This document shows positions 11,201 to 20,989 of a stretch of DNA of 64,000 nucleotides, one piece after another (the stretch's first letter is position 1; each line of letters starts with the position of its first letter). The notes beneath the pieces are model-generated. The model was not told where the DNA came from. It did no database searches and worked only from the letters and a program-made list of their open reading frames with translations. The stretch is from Acholeplasma equifetale ATCC 29724 (GTDB taxonomy: Bacteria; Bacillota_I; Bacilli_A; Acholeplasmatales; Acholeplasmataceae). The position numbers and the translations under genes were made by a program. The DNA is taken from NCBI RefSeq assembly GCF_000687735.1, contig NZ_JHXL01000002.1, positions 123,655-187,654 of the forward strand. Reading direction: 5' to 3'.

Positions 11201-14200
11201 TGATTTTTGAACAAACATATACAATTAATAGTGGCGAAACAAAAGATATTATTATTGTTGTAACATCAGAAAAAGGGACAACAAGAACTTATAAAATATC
11301 AGTATTACGTGCAAACAACGTTACTGAAATTGAAAAAGTGATGGTTGGTGACAATACATATTTAGCATCTCAATTTGTTAATAATACATTAACATTAGCA
11401 GCAGTTGAATATAGTACTAATCGTCTATATGTTGAAGTGTTTACTAAAAAAGATTCAAAAGCAACCGTTACTTTCACACCTTCTTTAATGGATGGTTACT
11501 GGTTTCTAACAAAAACAGGAGAAATCATTTTAACATTTGAAGTAACTGCACAAGATAAAGAAACAAAGGAAAAGTATTATATTAAAGTTCATCGTAAAGA
11601 ACCTAGCAGTCAAACACACCTTAATTTATTAGAAGTTATAACAACTTCAAATAAAAATCTTTTAGATGGTGTAATACCTACATATGAAGATAATCGTACA
11701 ATTTACGATATTAAAGTTCCACGTGAAGTATATCTTCAAAAGATTAACTATGAACCAGGTCATATGAATCAAACAATTAATAAGACCTATTCAAATTTAA
11801 CATTATCACCTGGTGGAACAAAGACATTTACAATTATTGTAACTGCTGAAGATGGTAAGACTATACATTACTATGAAATTATTATTACACAAAAAAATAG
11901 TGATAATAAAATTAATTCAATCATTATTAATGAAAATGAAATCGATTTAACAAAAGAAACTAAAGTTTATGATTTAGGTACTTTTTCATATACTAATCGA
12001 ATTTTAAGTTTAGATGTCATTCTTAATGATGCGTTTGCTAAAGTATTGATAAATGGTGTTGAGTTCTTAGCAAATACATATGAACTTAAAACGAATGAAA
12101 CACAATTTACAATTCGTGCTAAAGCAGAAGATGGATCACTTGGTGAGTTATATACATTTAAATATAAATTAAATGAAGCTAGTGATGACAATTTACTAGA
12201 TAGTTTAAGTGTTTCAGCAAATGGAATTGAACTACTCACAGATATGGATTTATTAAATGGTAATAAATCAATTTTATTACCTAGTGATTTAGACATTACA
12301 GAAGTTTTAGTTAAAGCAAGTGCAACTAAAAATAATAAATCAATTTCTTTAGTAGTAGGTTTAAATGATGTTGTATATCCAACTCAAAACATTAATACAA
12401 CACTTAAATTAAATGTTCAATCAGATGGTTCAATTAATCAACAATTTAGTATTTATGTTAAAGGTGAAAACAATTTAACAAAAACATATACGATTACAAT
12501 TATAAAAGGTAGTCAATTAAGTGATAATAATGAAATTGCAAAAATTGAACTATATGATCAAAACAACAATCTTATTACAGAATTTAGTGAATTTGACGCA
12601 ATGAGTATAAATGTACCTTATGAAATTACACACGCTACATTAATCGTTTATACTTTAGATACTCGTGCGAAAATTGAAGGTTCTTTATTTAAAGCTTTAA
12701 CAGCGGATGCAGCAACTTTAATTAGCTTTAAAGTTAAAGCAGAAAGTGGTAAATTATCAGATACATATACTGTTTCAATATATCGTCAAAAAGCAAATAC
12801 AAATGCAAATTTAGAAAATTTAGAAGTACTTGATAAAAATGGTGTTAATTTAATTGAATTTGATTCAAATAAGAACCTTTATGAAATATATGTTCCACGT
12901 GGGGAAACATCATTTGAAATTAAGTATGTATTAGGTCATAAATATCAAACTGTGACTGGTAAAGTAGGTAAAATTACTGCTAATAATGGCGAAGTGAATA
13001 TCTATTCAATTTTTGTTACTGCACAAGATACATCTATTACAAATGAATATATCGTCAAAATTACAGTTAAAAACACAGATAATTCTATTTACTCTATTAC
13101 CTTTGGAGAAGAAACACTTACAGTAAATAGCTCATTTACAAATTATGTATTTATGGACGTTCCATTTGAAATTAGCGAACTTTCATTAGATTTTATAACT
13201 GATCAATTTGCAACTAAAGTTGGAAATGGATTAAAGACACTTAAAGTAGGTAAAAATACATTTGAAATTTATGCCATTTCTGAATTAGGTCAAGCAGGTC
13301 AAAAATTAACTGTTGAAATCACAAGACTTCCTGGTGATAGCGATGCTACATTAAAGAACTTAACAGTTTATGATGTAACAAATCAAAACATGTTAATTTT
13401 TGATCAAACTTTTGATAAAAATAGCTATTTCTACACAATTACACTAGATGGTAAAACTTACGGTTCAATTAAAGATATTGAAATTGAAGCAGAGGCATCA
13501 AGTGTTTATGCAACAATTACCGGATTAGGTAATCATAAGGTAACTGAGTTAAGTGGTGAAATTGATGCTATATACAGTATATTAGTCACCGCACAAGATG
13601 GAAGTACAATTACATATCAAATTAGAATTATAAAGAAAAAAGATTTGAGTAATGAAAAAGGTATCGATTTAGTTGAAGTTTATACACTTGATAACGTTCT
13701 TATTAAGTCATTTGATACATTTAATCAAATGATTTTAGAAGTTCCATATGAAATTTCAAGTGTAAAAGTAATCGTTCATACAATCGATCCAAATTCAACC
13801 GTTTCTGGTGAGTTAGTTGCAGCATTAACACCAAATGTTGTTAAACAAATTACATTTAAAGTAGTTGCAGAAAACCAAACTGAATCATCACCATATAGTG
13901 TTATTATTACAAGAAAACCTGCAAGCCAAAATGCATATCTTGATGCATTATATGTTTATGATGAAAATGAAGTAAATCTTATTTCATTTGATAAAGAAAC
14001 ATATACATATAATTTAGACTTAACACGTGATTATGAAAAACTAAGATTTGAGTATGAATTAGGTCATGAAAATCAAATTATTACAGGTACTATAGGATGG
14101 GTAACACTCCATGAAGGTATGAATAAATTTCAAATTTTTGTTACTGCACAAGATACTGTAACTAAGAAGACATATACAGTAAATGTAAATGTCATCAATA

Positions 14201-17200
14201 AAGACAATACAATAAAGACAATTACATTTGGAAATCAAACAATTGAAGTACGTGAAAATCAAACACAGTATATTTTTGATGATGTTGCTTATCAAGTAAG
14301 TCAACTTAATCTTGATTTTGTTACAGATAGTTATGCAACTAAGAAAGGTGCTGGACAAAAATCATTAAAGGTTGGAGAAAATATATTTGAAATTTACGCA
14401 ATTGCGGAAAATGGAATGGTGGGGAAAGTTTATGAAATTATCATTAATCGTTTACCTGGTGATAGTGATACAACGCTTAAGTCTTTAGAAGTATTTGACT
14501 TAACAAACCAAGTTATACTATCATTTGATGTGCCATTCCATCCTGCAACTTCTATTTATACAATTACATTAGAAGAAGGATACACTTTAAATCAATTAGA
14601 AATTAAAGCAGAAGCTACAAGTAGTCATGCAAGTATTTTAGGTTTAGGTGTTAAACAAGTGATTCCATATCAAAATGTAATATTTGAAGTTTATCAAATT
14701 ACGGTGGAAGCTCAAGATAATTCAACAAAAACCTATGAAATTAGATTACTTCAAGCTCAATCAAAAACAGAACCTAATAAAGACTATGATGTATTTGATA
14801 TTGAACTTATCGGAAGCGATCAAATTAATTACTTTGAAGGTTTATTTGAACCACTCGTAGGTTTACAAACAAGTGTTACTGTACCATATCATGTAACATC
14901 TGTTCAGCTTCAAGCTATCGTTTCGGAAGGTGCAAGTTTAGTTGGACGTAATAACCTTAAAGTATATGCTTTAACACCGGGTAAATCAATTACAATTGAA
15001 GTACAAGCAAAAGCTGAAAATGGCGATCTTAACCCAATTATATATACAATTGAAGTGACTCGTTTAGAAGGTTCTAAAGATAACGAATTAAAAGAATTAA
15101 AGATTCTAGAAATTGAAAATGATATTTTACATACTGAATTTGATTTAACTCAAAATTACATTAAAGTATATATTGAAAAGACAACAAAAAATATCGAGAT
15201 TAAAGCTTTAGGTCCAGAAAACGCTAAAGTAACTTATGGAGATGTTGTTATTTCAAGTACTAAAAAGTTACATCATATCTTTGTTCAATCTGAAGATTTA
15301 TCTATCGAACCTAGAATCTATACAATTGAAATTGATACAGTTAAAGATTCAAACGCTAGTATTCAAGATTTAATTGTAACAACTTTAGATGGAGACATTT
15401 TAAATATTTCTCCAACGTTTAATCCAACAATTAAAAAATATGCATTAGATATTACAGAATTAGATATTACCCATATAGATGTTAATGTCATTCCAAATAG
15501 TCCTTATGCAAGTGTTTTAAATGATGGTGTATTACAACTTACTACAAAAGAAGGCAAATCAACTGAAACATTTGTATTTACAGTTGTTGCTGAAGATGGC
15601 ATAACTAAAGAAACTATTGAATTAACAGTAACACGAGAAGTTGATCCAAAAGATGATGTAGCAATCCATGATATTTCATTAGTTGGAAATGATTCTAAGA
15701 ATTATCTTGGATATCAAAACGCATTAAATCGTTTTGAATCTCATATTTACGAATATGAAATTACCGTACCTTATGTGGTTCATACACTAAACTTAAATAT
15801 TTACAACATGAATGGTGCAACATCCAATAAATCAGGATTATTTACACTAAAAGATCCTAGTGAAGTCACTGTGATTGAATTTATCATGGTAAGCTTAAGT
15901 GGTAAAACATCAAAACCTTACAAGATTACTGTTCATCGTGAATTACCAAGTACAGATAATACACTAAAAGATTTAAAAATTAACGGTAAATCCATTGAAA
16001 ACTTTGATAGTGAAAATTTATATTATGAAATTGTTGTTGATGAATTAAAGGTTGATTCAATTATTATTGAAGGTATTAAAAATGATTCAACAGCATTAAT
16101 TTCTGGTGATGGTGAAAAGGAAATTAAACCAGGTACAAATACATTTGTTGTAGAAGTTACTGCTGAAGATGGCTCAAAACGTAATTATACTGTTTCAGTT
16201 AAGAGTCAAAGTTTTGATACATCTTTAAAGTCTTTAGAAGTTGTAGACTATCCATTTACCGAAGTATTTGATGTGAATCGTTATAACTATCAAGTAAATG
16301 TTCCATATCAAGTTGATATGATTGAAATCATCGGTGAAGCACATCCTAAAGCACTAATATATGGTTTAGGTACAAAACGAGACTTAAAGGTTGGTTCAAA
16401 TATCTTTGTTGTATATGTTGTCTCTGAATCAGGTGCAAGAAGTTTAAATTATCAAATTGAAGTGATTCGTGAAAAACCAAGTGATGATGCAACACTTAAG
16501 TTCTTACATGTATACGATGCTAATGGAAACTTAATTGAATTTACATCATCATTTGTAAGTACAACGTATGATTATATTGTTTACCTTGATAGTCAAAACA
16601 TTATGTCAGTTAATATTGATGCAAAACCTAATGACCCAAAAGCACAAGTATTCAATACAGGAAATCAATTACTAGAAGGATTAATTGATGGTAAATATCA
16701 TACAATTATTTCAATTCCTGTTATGGCAGAAAGTGGAAAAGTATTAAAATATACAATCAGCTTCTATCGTGAAATTAAGTTAGAAGATATTGCAGAAATT
16801 GAAGAACTTAACCTTTATGGTAGCGATAATGTTATTTATTTAGGAACAAACTTATTATCAAAAGTACAATTTGATAAATCAAATACAGGATATACAATTA
16901 CTGTTCCATACGATATATCAACAATGAATTTACAAGTTAAAGCACGTGGTATCGTATATGGTGATGGTATTAAAGCGTTTGGTAATTCAAATCTTATTGT
17001 TTATTCTGTATACGTTAAATCATTAAGTCAAATTAATCAATCTAATGTATATACAATTCATGTAATTCGTGAAGAAGCGTTAACAGAAAATAAATTAAGT
17101 AGTTTAACATTAAATGGTGTCAATGTTCCTAACTTTAATCCAGATATTAATAGTTATGAAATGAGTTTACCATTTACACAAAATCCAATAATCCAAATTG

Positions 17201-18072
17201 GGGCAACAGCCTTTGGTGGAACCATTACTGGTATTGGAACATTTGAACTAAAATCAGGTAAAAACGTATTCCCAGTAACAGTGAGAGCTCAAAATGGTGA
17301 AATCAATACATATACATTAACCATTAATTATGTAGATTCAAATGCATTATTAGAATCACTACATATTAAGGGTTCAGATAAAGATGTTTATGATGATTCA
17401 ACTGCTAAACTTTATGATGACTTTATATTTAATCCTGAAGCATTTGAATATATTATTAAGATTGATACGAATATTAAATATGTACGTATCACTGGTGCTG
17501 CGCAAGATACAGTTGGTGCACAAGTCGTTGGATTTGGTACTTATAAAGTAGGAAATACTGAAGAAAAAGTATATATCTATGTTAGAAGTGCTGATGGTTT
17601 AATTACTAACGTTTATACATTAAGAATCGTTAAAGAACATATACCATCAAATAATGCACAATTAGCTTCACTTTCTGTTGGTGGATATGAACTTACATTT
17701 GATAAAAATACATATCAATATTATTTATCCGTCAAAGGTGATGTAAATGATCTACTTGTATACGCATCAGCATTACATCCGAATGCTAAAGTATCAATTG
17801 TTGATTATGAATATGGTACACCATCTCAAGAAATTCAAGTTAAAGTGGATGGCATTGAACAAGGTAAGAACGTTATTTTAATTAGAGTTGTTGCCGAAGA
17901 TGGAACAGAAGCTTATTATCGATTACATGTTGTTAAAGAAGCACAACCAGATTACTTATTAACTGTATTATTAATTGCAGTTATCCTATTATGGGTATCT
18001 ACTGTTGTATTCTTCTTAATTAAACAATCTCGTCAAAAGAAAGATGATCGACGTAATCGTATGATTATATAG
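8206..18072 (+). CDS. 3288-aa membrane-anchored surface protein built of ~31 cadherin-like beta-sandwich repeats
   Basis: ATG 8206 is preferred over the in-frame TTG at 8185 because AGAGGA at 8193-8198 is well spaced for it and a signal peptide then begins at once (MKKKIYSLVCLF..., cleavage near VYS-NS). I count about 31 units of 85-115 residues with the pattern ATLKSLxV, Y-x-I-x-V-P, TVTAEDG, YTIxVxR, typical of the cadherin-like beta-sandwich family (PF12733). A single C-terminal helix (LLTVLLIAVILLWVSTVVFF) is followed by a basic tail (KQSRQKKDDRRNR), so the protein should face outward with its C-terminus in the cytoplasm. Neighbouring blocks of four units are near-duplicates. It lies between the dockerin-like giant protein and the GGDEF-EAL-like gene, with a 14-base gap downstream. 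Likely an adhesin or stalk; its ligand is unknown. Confidence 0.88.
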   Translation: MKKKIYSLVCLFIFTLITMISLTTEVYSNSYDPLFEITIVEANSQKSELSIEELYENLDTEYNEFIFEVYVRSVGEERELSSIKASWIITNNKLSYSYSRADFYEIKEGRTSYKAFESGISNAYFQLGLGSITQAGYINIKIPTTNIKIAEVNLVLEGELTSDDTLEFGLNFFGDESTAISRIDPSMNPSNIKYDNNQIKVNSFKAGLQGEDATLKSLNIGSQGYSVSSKEINASISYLESLKPLTELIKATPNKSSASVVIEKTKGEANRIQVGDEVTITVTDGGTIEVYTITFVAIAEANLKLSELKYVADSSTTLSPSFNPDENNYSIIIPASKRSTGFTIDPKAASSDATLIIKLDGVNQTKINNVYKFVNLTPGIHTVSIIVKVGDLENVYELTVKQKDAEKTATLNTFIVRDQNNTTYSSTTEILLPEEANLYRMQAEFLENTISSVSFETLITSSTGMRDGTSGNFEKEKNLLNIFKYATAIQIAKGETHTITIHAIAEDGSEHEYVISIKRKESSNTNLSKVEVIESTGTKTINAVNGVYTYNVTNRNDIITINPTGVLGENQTITVYKDGNLVTGGNIDLNDLEEGIHEYEIRVIAQDGTAKSYSFKIVILSTDTTFKLEGFNFGEITPIFDLNSFTKTGNTFVLNVAIPYTINKVSISVSATHTKAKVEKSGGVGDFSNSANTITGTLTFNSTAEQVLTFDIKVTAENTTVTENYSIQIKREAAKTVNTLESLTINDFEVNGFIKDTTPASFLGVTFLDPSIIASGSVFVKGEVTDGETTTTVLYQYKKSTDTTYTNGQSIKFDRGVRYDVRVTVTSQAGTTNTYYFQFIVASNNNKITGIQVLNDENIAYPLQFNETTTQYTINVTAQVSRVKLIVTTQDSSAKVISGVDSNGFISLNAAGLSTTVTVYAVSEAGTEGQKYQIIIARGSYRDINTIDTLVISHNGQELPINFNPLINDYKLRIDDSMDSFDILATLQDNGSYFQNGLMIFEQTYTINSGETKDIIIVVTSEKGTTRTYKISVLRANNVTEIEKVMVGDNTYLASQFVNNTLTLAAVEYSTNRLYVEVFTKKDSKATVTFTPSLMDGYWFLTKTGEIILTFEVTAQDKETKEKYYIKVHRKEPSSQTHLNLLEVITTSNKNLLDGVIPTYEDNRTIYDIKVPREVYLQKINYEPGHMNQTINKTYSNLTLSPGGTKTFTIIVTAEDGKTIHYYEIIITQKNSDNKINSIIINENEIDLTKETKVYDLGTFSYTNRILSLDVILNDAFAKVLINGVEFLANTYELKTNETQFTIRAKAEDGSLGELYTFKYKLNEASDDNLLDSLSVSANGIELLTDMDLLNGNKSILLPSDLDITEVLVKASATKNNKSISLVVGLNDVVYPTQNINTTLKLNVQSDGSINQQFSIYVKGENNLTKTYTITIIKGSQLSDNNEIAKIELYDQNNNLITEFSEFDAMSINVPYEITHATLIVYTLDTRAKIEGSLFKALTADAATLISFKVKAESGKLSDTYTVSIYRQKANTNANLENLEVLDKNGVNLIEFDSNKNLYEIYVPRGETSFEIKYVLGHKYQTVTGKVGKITANNGEVNIYSIFVTAQDTSITNEYIVKITVKNTDNSIYSITFGEETLTVNSSFTNYVFMDVPFEISELSLDFITDQFATKVGNGLKTLKVGKNTFEIYAISELGQAGQKLTVEITRLPGDSDATLKNLTVYDVTNQNMLIFDQTFDKNSYFYTITLDGKTYGSIKDIEIEAEASSVYATITGLGNHKVTELSGEIDAIYSILVTAQDGSTITYQIRIIKKKDLSNEKGIDLVEVYTLDNVLIKSFDTFNQMILEVPYEISSVKVIVHTIDPNSTVSGELVAALTPNVVKQITFKVVAENQTESSPYSVIITRKPASQNAYLDALYVYDENEVNLISFDKETYTYNLDLTRDYEKLRFEYELGHENQIITGTIGWVTLHEGMNKFQIFVTAQDTVTKKTYTVNVNVINKDNTIKTITFGNQTIEVRENQTQYIFDDVAYQVSQLNLDFVTDSYATKKGAGQKSLKVGENIFEIYAIAENGMVGKVYEIIINRLPGDSDTTLKSLEVFDLTNQVILSFDVPFHPATSIYTITLEEGYTLNQLEIKAEATSSHASILGLGVKQVIPYQNVIFEVYQITVEAQDNSTKTYEIRLLQAQSKTEPNKDYDVFDIELIGSDQINYFEGLFEPLVGLQTSVTVPYHVTSVQLQAIVSEGASLVGRNNLKVYALTPGKSITIEVQAKAENGDLNPIIYTIEVTRLEGSKDNELKELKILEIENDILHTEFDLTQNYIKVYIEKTTKNIEIKALGPENAKVTYGDVVISSTKKLHHIFVQSEDLSIEPRIYTIEIDTVKDSNASIQDLIVTTLDGDILNISPTFNPTIKKYALDITELDITHIDVNVIPNSPYASVLNDGVLQLTTKEGKSTETFVFTVVAEDGITKETIELTVTREVDPKDDVAIHDISLVGNDSKNYLGYQNALNRFESHIYEYEITVPYVVHTLNLNIYNMNGATSNKSGLFTLKDPSEVTVIEFIMVSLSGKTSKPYKITVHRELPSTDNTLKDLKINGKSIENFDSENLYYEIVVDELKVDSIIIEGIKNDSTALISGDGEKEIKPGTNTFVVEVTAEDGSKRNYTVSVKSQSFDTSLKSLEVVDYPFTEVFDVNRYNYQVNVPYQVDMIEIIGEAHPKALIYGLGTKRDLKVGSNIFVVYVVSESGARSLNYQIEVIREKPSDDATLKFLHVYDANGNLIEFTSSFVSTTYDYIVYLDSQNIMSVNIDAKPNDPKAQVFNTGNQLLEGLIDGKYHTIISIPVMAESGKVLKYTISFYREIKLEDIAEIEELNLYGSDNVIYLGTNLLSKVQFDKSNTGYTITVPYDISTMNLQVKARGIVYGDGIKAFGNSNLIVYSVYVKSLSQINQSNVYTIHVIREEALTENKLSSLTLNGVNVPNFNPDINSYEMSLPFTQNPIIQIGATAFGGTITGIGTFELKSGKNVFPVTVRAQNGEINTYTLTINYVDSNALLESLHIKGSDKDVYDDSTAKLYDDFIFNPEAFEYIIKIDTNIKYVRITGAAQDTVGAQVVGFGTYKVGNTEEKVYIYVRSADGLITNVYTLRIVKEHIPSNNAQLASLSVGGYELTFDKNTYQYYLSVKGDVNDLLVYASALHPNAKVSIVDYEYGTPSQEIQVKVDGIEQGKNVILIRVVAEDGTEAYYRLHVVKEAQPDYLLTVLLIAVILLWVSTVVFFLIKQSRQKKDDRRNRMII

Positions 18073-18086
18073 ATAGAGGATAGAAC

Positions 18087-19442
18087 ATGAATACATTACT
18101 AACTCAAACTGATCAAATAATTATATCCATTGTTATTTTAGTTGTATCATGTGGACTTATTTGGTTGTTCTTAATTTTGAATAAAAAAGAATATAAAAGA
18201 TATAAAAATGAACGATATAAATATTTAAATAACATCATGAAATATCCTGATTTCATGAAATTCTTAGAACACCAAATTGAAATAGGAAAATCTAATTTCA
18301 CATTAGGATTAATATCTATTGATAACTTCACACAACTAAGAACATATTTGACAGAAGAATCATTAAGTGAATATTTAAATAAGATTGGAAAACTCATCCA
18401 AATGAATTTAAAAGTTGGATGGAAGTTTGCACAAACTAAACAAAGAGATACCTTTATTGTTTACAGCCCTGAGTTATATAGAGATGAAGAACTAAGTACA
18501 GTGGCTGACCGTTTTAAGAATGTTGTCGAGCGACGTATTTTCTTACAAAACCAAATACCAATAGATCGTACCCTAACTATCTCCTTTATTACGATTAAAG
18601 AAAATGCGTCGTTAGATAAAATGCTCTCACAACTTTTTGGCACCCTATTTGGTGCCAAAAAGCTTGGGGGCAACATGGTAAAAAACTATGATTCAAACTC
18701 AGTGATTAATAGTTATGATATCGAACGATATATTGAAATTGAAAACTCAATATACAATCAAGAATTTATATTTCGATATATACCAATTCAACATGAAGAA
18801 TTAGAACGAATTGTTGGATTGGAACTTGAAATGGAGTATAAAACAAGTCTCCGTCAAATTAAGCACATTGAATTTTTAAAAACATTTGAATCAAGTCAAG
18901 ATGTATATTGGTTTAGTTTATGGGCAATTGAAAGAGCCTTTGAAGAATTAAAAGAAGCGATTGATGTTTATCAAGAACTCTTTATTGAGTTACCGATAAA
19001 TAGTAAGTTGTTAGAATATGATGTATTCATTCAAAGATTAGAAGCACTAGCTCATAAATATAAAATTCGACCAAATCAAATTCAATTAAATCTTTTATAT
19101 ATCAATGAACATATTCAAGATATTAAGGTTCAAAAAAATATATTAAAGCTTAAAAATTTAAACTTTAAATTTGTTGTAACATATTTAGAAAATATTAAAT
19201 TAGAGGATGTTAAAGAGTATATTGACATTGAAAGATTAAAAGTATCAGTTGAGTATCACCAATTATTAAACAAAATTATCGATGAAAATGGATATAAATC
19301 ATTAAATTTAATCAATATTAAGGATCAAAATGATTATGCTTTAGTTGATCAATATCCAATACCTTATGTAGAAGGCTTATTTATCGGACAAAAATTATTA
19401 CGTGATGACTTATTACCTTATATGAATAAGGTTAAGAAGTAA
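18087..19442 (+). CDS. Membrane protein resembling a degenerate GGDEF-EAL (c-di-GMP-type) protein
   Basis: One N-terminal helix (residues about 10-30) leads into a region with GGDEF-like spacing: an FTLGLISIDNF strand, then KFAQTKQRDTFIVYSP where the GGDEF loop would be, so the signature is absent. The C-terminal half resembles EAL: FIFRYIPIQ...VGLELEMEY at the EAL position, LNLLYINEH, LKNLNFKFVVTYLEN in place of the DDFG strand, RLKVSVEYHQL retaining a Lys, and VEGLFIGQKL for QGY. Most metal ligands appear lost, so enzymatic activity is unlikely and a binding or scaffold role fits better. It starts 15 bases after the adhesin gene with GAGGAT as ribosome site. The assignment rests on remote pattern similarity; a profile search could overturn it. 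Confidence 0.5.
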   Translation: MNTLLTQTDQIIISIVILVVSCGLIWLFLILNKKEYKRYKNERYKYLNNIMKYPDFMKFLEHQIEIGKSNFTLGLISIDNFTQLRTYLTEESLSEYLNKIGKLIQMNLKVGWKFAQTKQRDTFIVYSPELYRDEELSTVADRFKNVVERRIFLQNQIPIDRTLTISFITIKENASLDKMLSQLFGTLFGAKKLGGNMVKNYDSNSVINSYDIERYIEIENSIYNQEFIFRYIPIQHEELERIVGLELEMEYKTSLRQIKHIEFLKTFESSQDVYWFSLWAIERAFEELKEAIDVYQELFIELPINSKLLEYDVFIQRLEALAHKYKIRPNQIQLNLLYINEHIQDIKVQKNILKLKNLNFKFVVTYLENIKLEDVKEYIDIERLKVSVEYHQLLNKIIDENGYKSLNLINIKDQNDYALVDQYPIPYVEGLFIGQKLLRDDLLPYMNKVKK

Positions 19443-19453
19443 AGGAGTATTAT

Positions 19454-20974
19454 ATGGAACAGTTTGCAGTATGGTTTATAGAACTTTTTAAAGAGATTGT
19501 AAAAAATATATGGAATTTTTTCAAAGACTTCTTTACTTTGATTTATGAAAGAACAATTGGTGACATCATTAGATACTATGAAACATTCTTAGTTTATAGT
19601 AAGTCATTTTCGACACTAGAATGGATTTTAGCGATTATATCAATTGTTGTTTTAGTTGTTTTATCAGCCTTAATCTTTGTATTAATTATTCAATTAATTG
19701 CTAGATATGTAAGATTTGTTAAAACAGAAAAAGATAAGGAAGTATTATTACAAGAAGTATCTGAATTGAACTATGAAATGTTAAAACTCATTGATGAAAA
19801 AAATGCAATGCTTGTATTAAGCGATCAAGCTAAAGATTCATCTACGGCAAGTACAACTAGAAAACAAAGTAAAGGATCAAATGTACAAAATCGCTTTACA
19901 TTATTAACAAGTGTTGATGAAGCGTATCAATATAAAATTTTAGATATTAAAATGAGAGATGAAGATAAACTTTCATTAGAAGATTTAGTTGACCGATTCC
20001 AAAGTTTTTCAGCAAGTCAACTGAAACTTTATTATTCTAAGAAAACAATTCGTATTTTCTTTGCAGGTATGGCAACATCAAAAACAATGGTTCTAGAAGG
20101 TATTTCAGGGACCGGTAAAACATCTTTAGCATATGCAATGGGGAAGTTTTTCCAAAATGATGCAGCAATTATTTCTGTTCAACCTTCATGGCGCGATCGA
20201 AGCGAAATGTTAGGTTACTTAAATGAGTTTACAAAGCGATTTAACGAAACAGACTTCTTAAAAGCATTATATGAAACAACTTATCGTAAAGATATCAACT
20301 TTATCGTCTTAGATGAAATGAACTTAGCTAGAGTAGAGTATTACTTTGCTGACTTCTTATCAATTCTAGAAATGCCAGATCCAAATCAATGGAAAATTAG
20401 TTTAATCACAGACCAAAAACCAGAAGATCCAATTCACTTTGAAAATGGAAAACTAAGAATTCCTGAAAATGTATGGTTTGTAGGAACTGCCAATAAAGAT
20501 GATTCAACATTTATGATTACAGATAAAGTGTATGACCGTGTTGCATCAATTGAGATGAATGATAAAGCGACTGTTTTTGATGCACCTTACACCGAAGGTG
20601 TGAGAATGAGTTATAGTTATTTAAAAAATCTTTTTGTAGAAGCATTAAACGAGTATCAAATGACACCAAAACTTATTGAAAACTTAGCTAAACTTGATGA
20701 ATTTATTATCGATAAGTTCCAAATAGCATTTGGTAACCGTATTAATAAACAAATTCATACATTTGTACCTGTTTATATGGCATTAGGTGGTTCTGAAATT
20801 GAAGCACTTGATTATCTGGTAAGTCGTAAAATTTTAAGAAAATTTGAATCACTCAATCTTCCATTTTTACAAGATGAATTACAAGAATTAATCGATTTAA
20901 TTGACAAGCTTTTCGGTAAAACAAATTTCCAAGATTCTAAAAAGATGCTCAATTCATATATCCGTCAATTCTAG
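19454..20974 (+). CDS. Membrane-anchored McrB-like AAA+ ATPase
   Basis: Residues about 55-86 form one strong membrane helix, followed by a charged coiled segment. The AAA+ core has Walker A GISGTGKTS (from residue 216), Walker B FIVLDEMNLARVEYYF (about 283-298, the McrB/AAA_5 style ending in D-E-M-N), a sensor strand VWFVGTANKDD, and YDRV, which supplies a possible arginine finger. The MNxxDR GTP signature of E. coli McrB is not seen (ANKDDS instead), so ATP is the likely nucleotide. All catalytic motifs look intact. It lies 11 bases after the GGDEF-EAL-like gene (AAGGAG ribosome site) and 15 bases before the DUF2357-like gene, matching the McrB-McrC gene order. The membrane anchor is unusual for a restriction ATPase and points to work at the envelope. 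Confidence 0.75.
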   Translation: MEQFAVWFIELFKEIVKNIWNFFKDFFTLIYERTIGDIIRYYETFLVYSKSFSTLEWILAIISIVVLVVLSALIFVLIIQLIARYVRFVKTEKDKEVLLQEVSELNYEMLKLIDEKNAMLVLSDQAKDSSTASTTRKQSKGSNVQNRFTLLTSVDEAYQYKILDIKMRDEDKLSLEDLVDRFQSFSASQLKLYYSKKTIRIFFAGMATSKTMVLEGISGTGKTSLAYAMGKFFQNDAAIISVQPSWRDRSEMLGYLNEFTKRFNETDFLKALYETTYRKDINFIVLDEMNLARVEYYFADFLSILEMPDPNQWKISLITDQKPEDPIHFENGKLRIPENVWFVGTANKDDSTFMITDKVYDRVASIEMNDKATVFDAPYTEGVRMSYSYLKNLFVEALNEYQMTPKLIENLAKLDEFIIDKFQIAFGNRINKQIHTFVPVYMALGGSEIEALDYLVSRKILRKFESLNLPFLQDELQELIDLIDKLFGKTNFQDSKKMLNSYIRQF

Positions 20975-20989
20975 AAAAGAGGTATCGAT

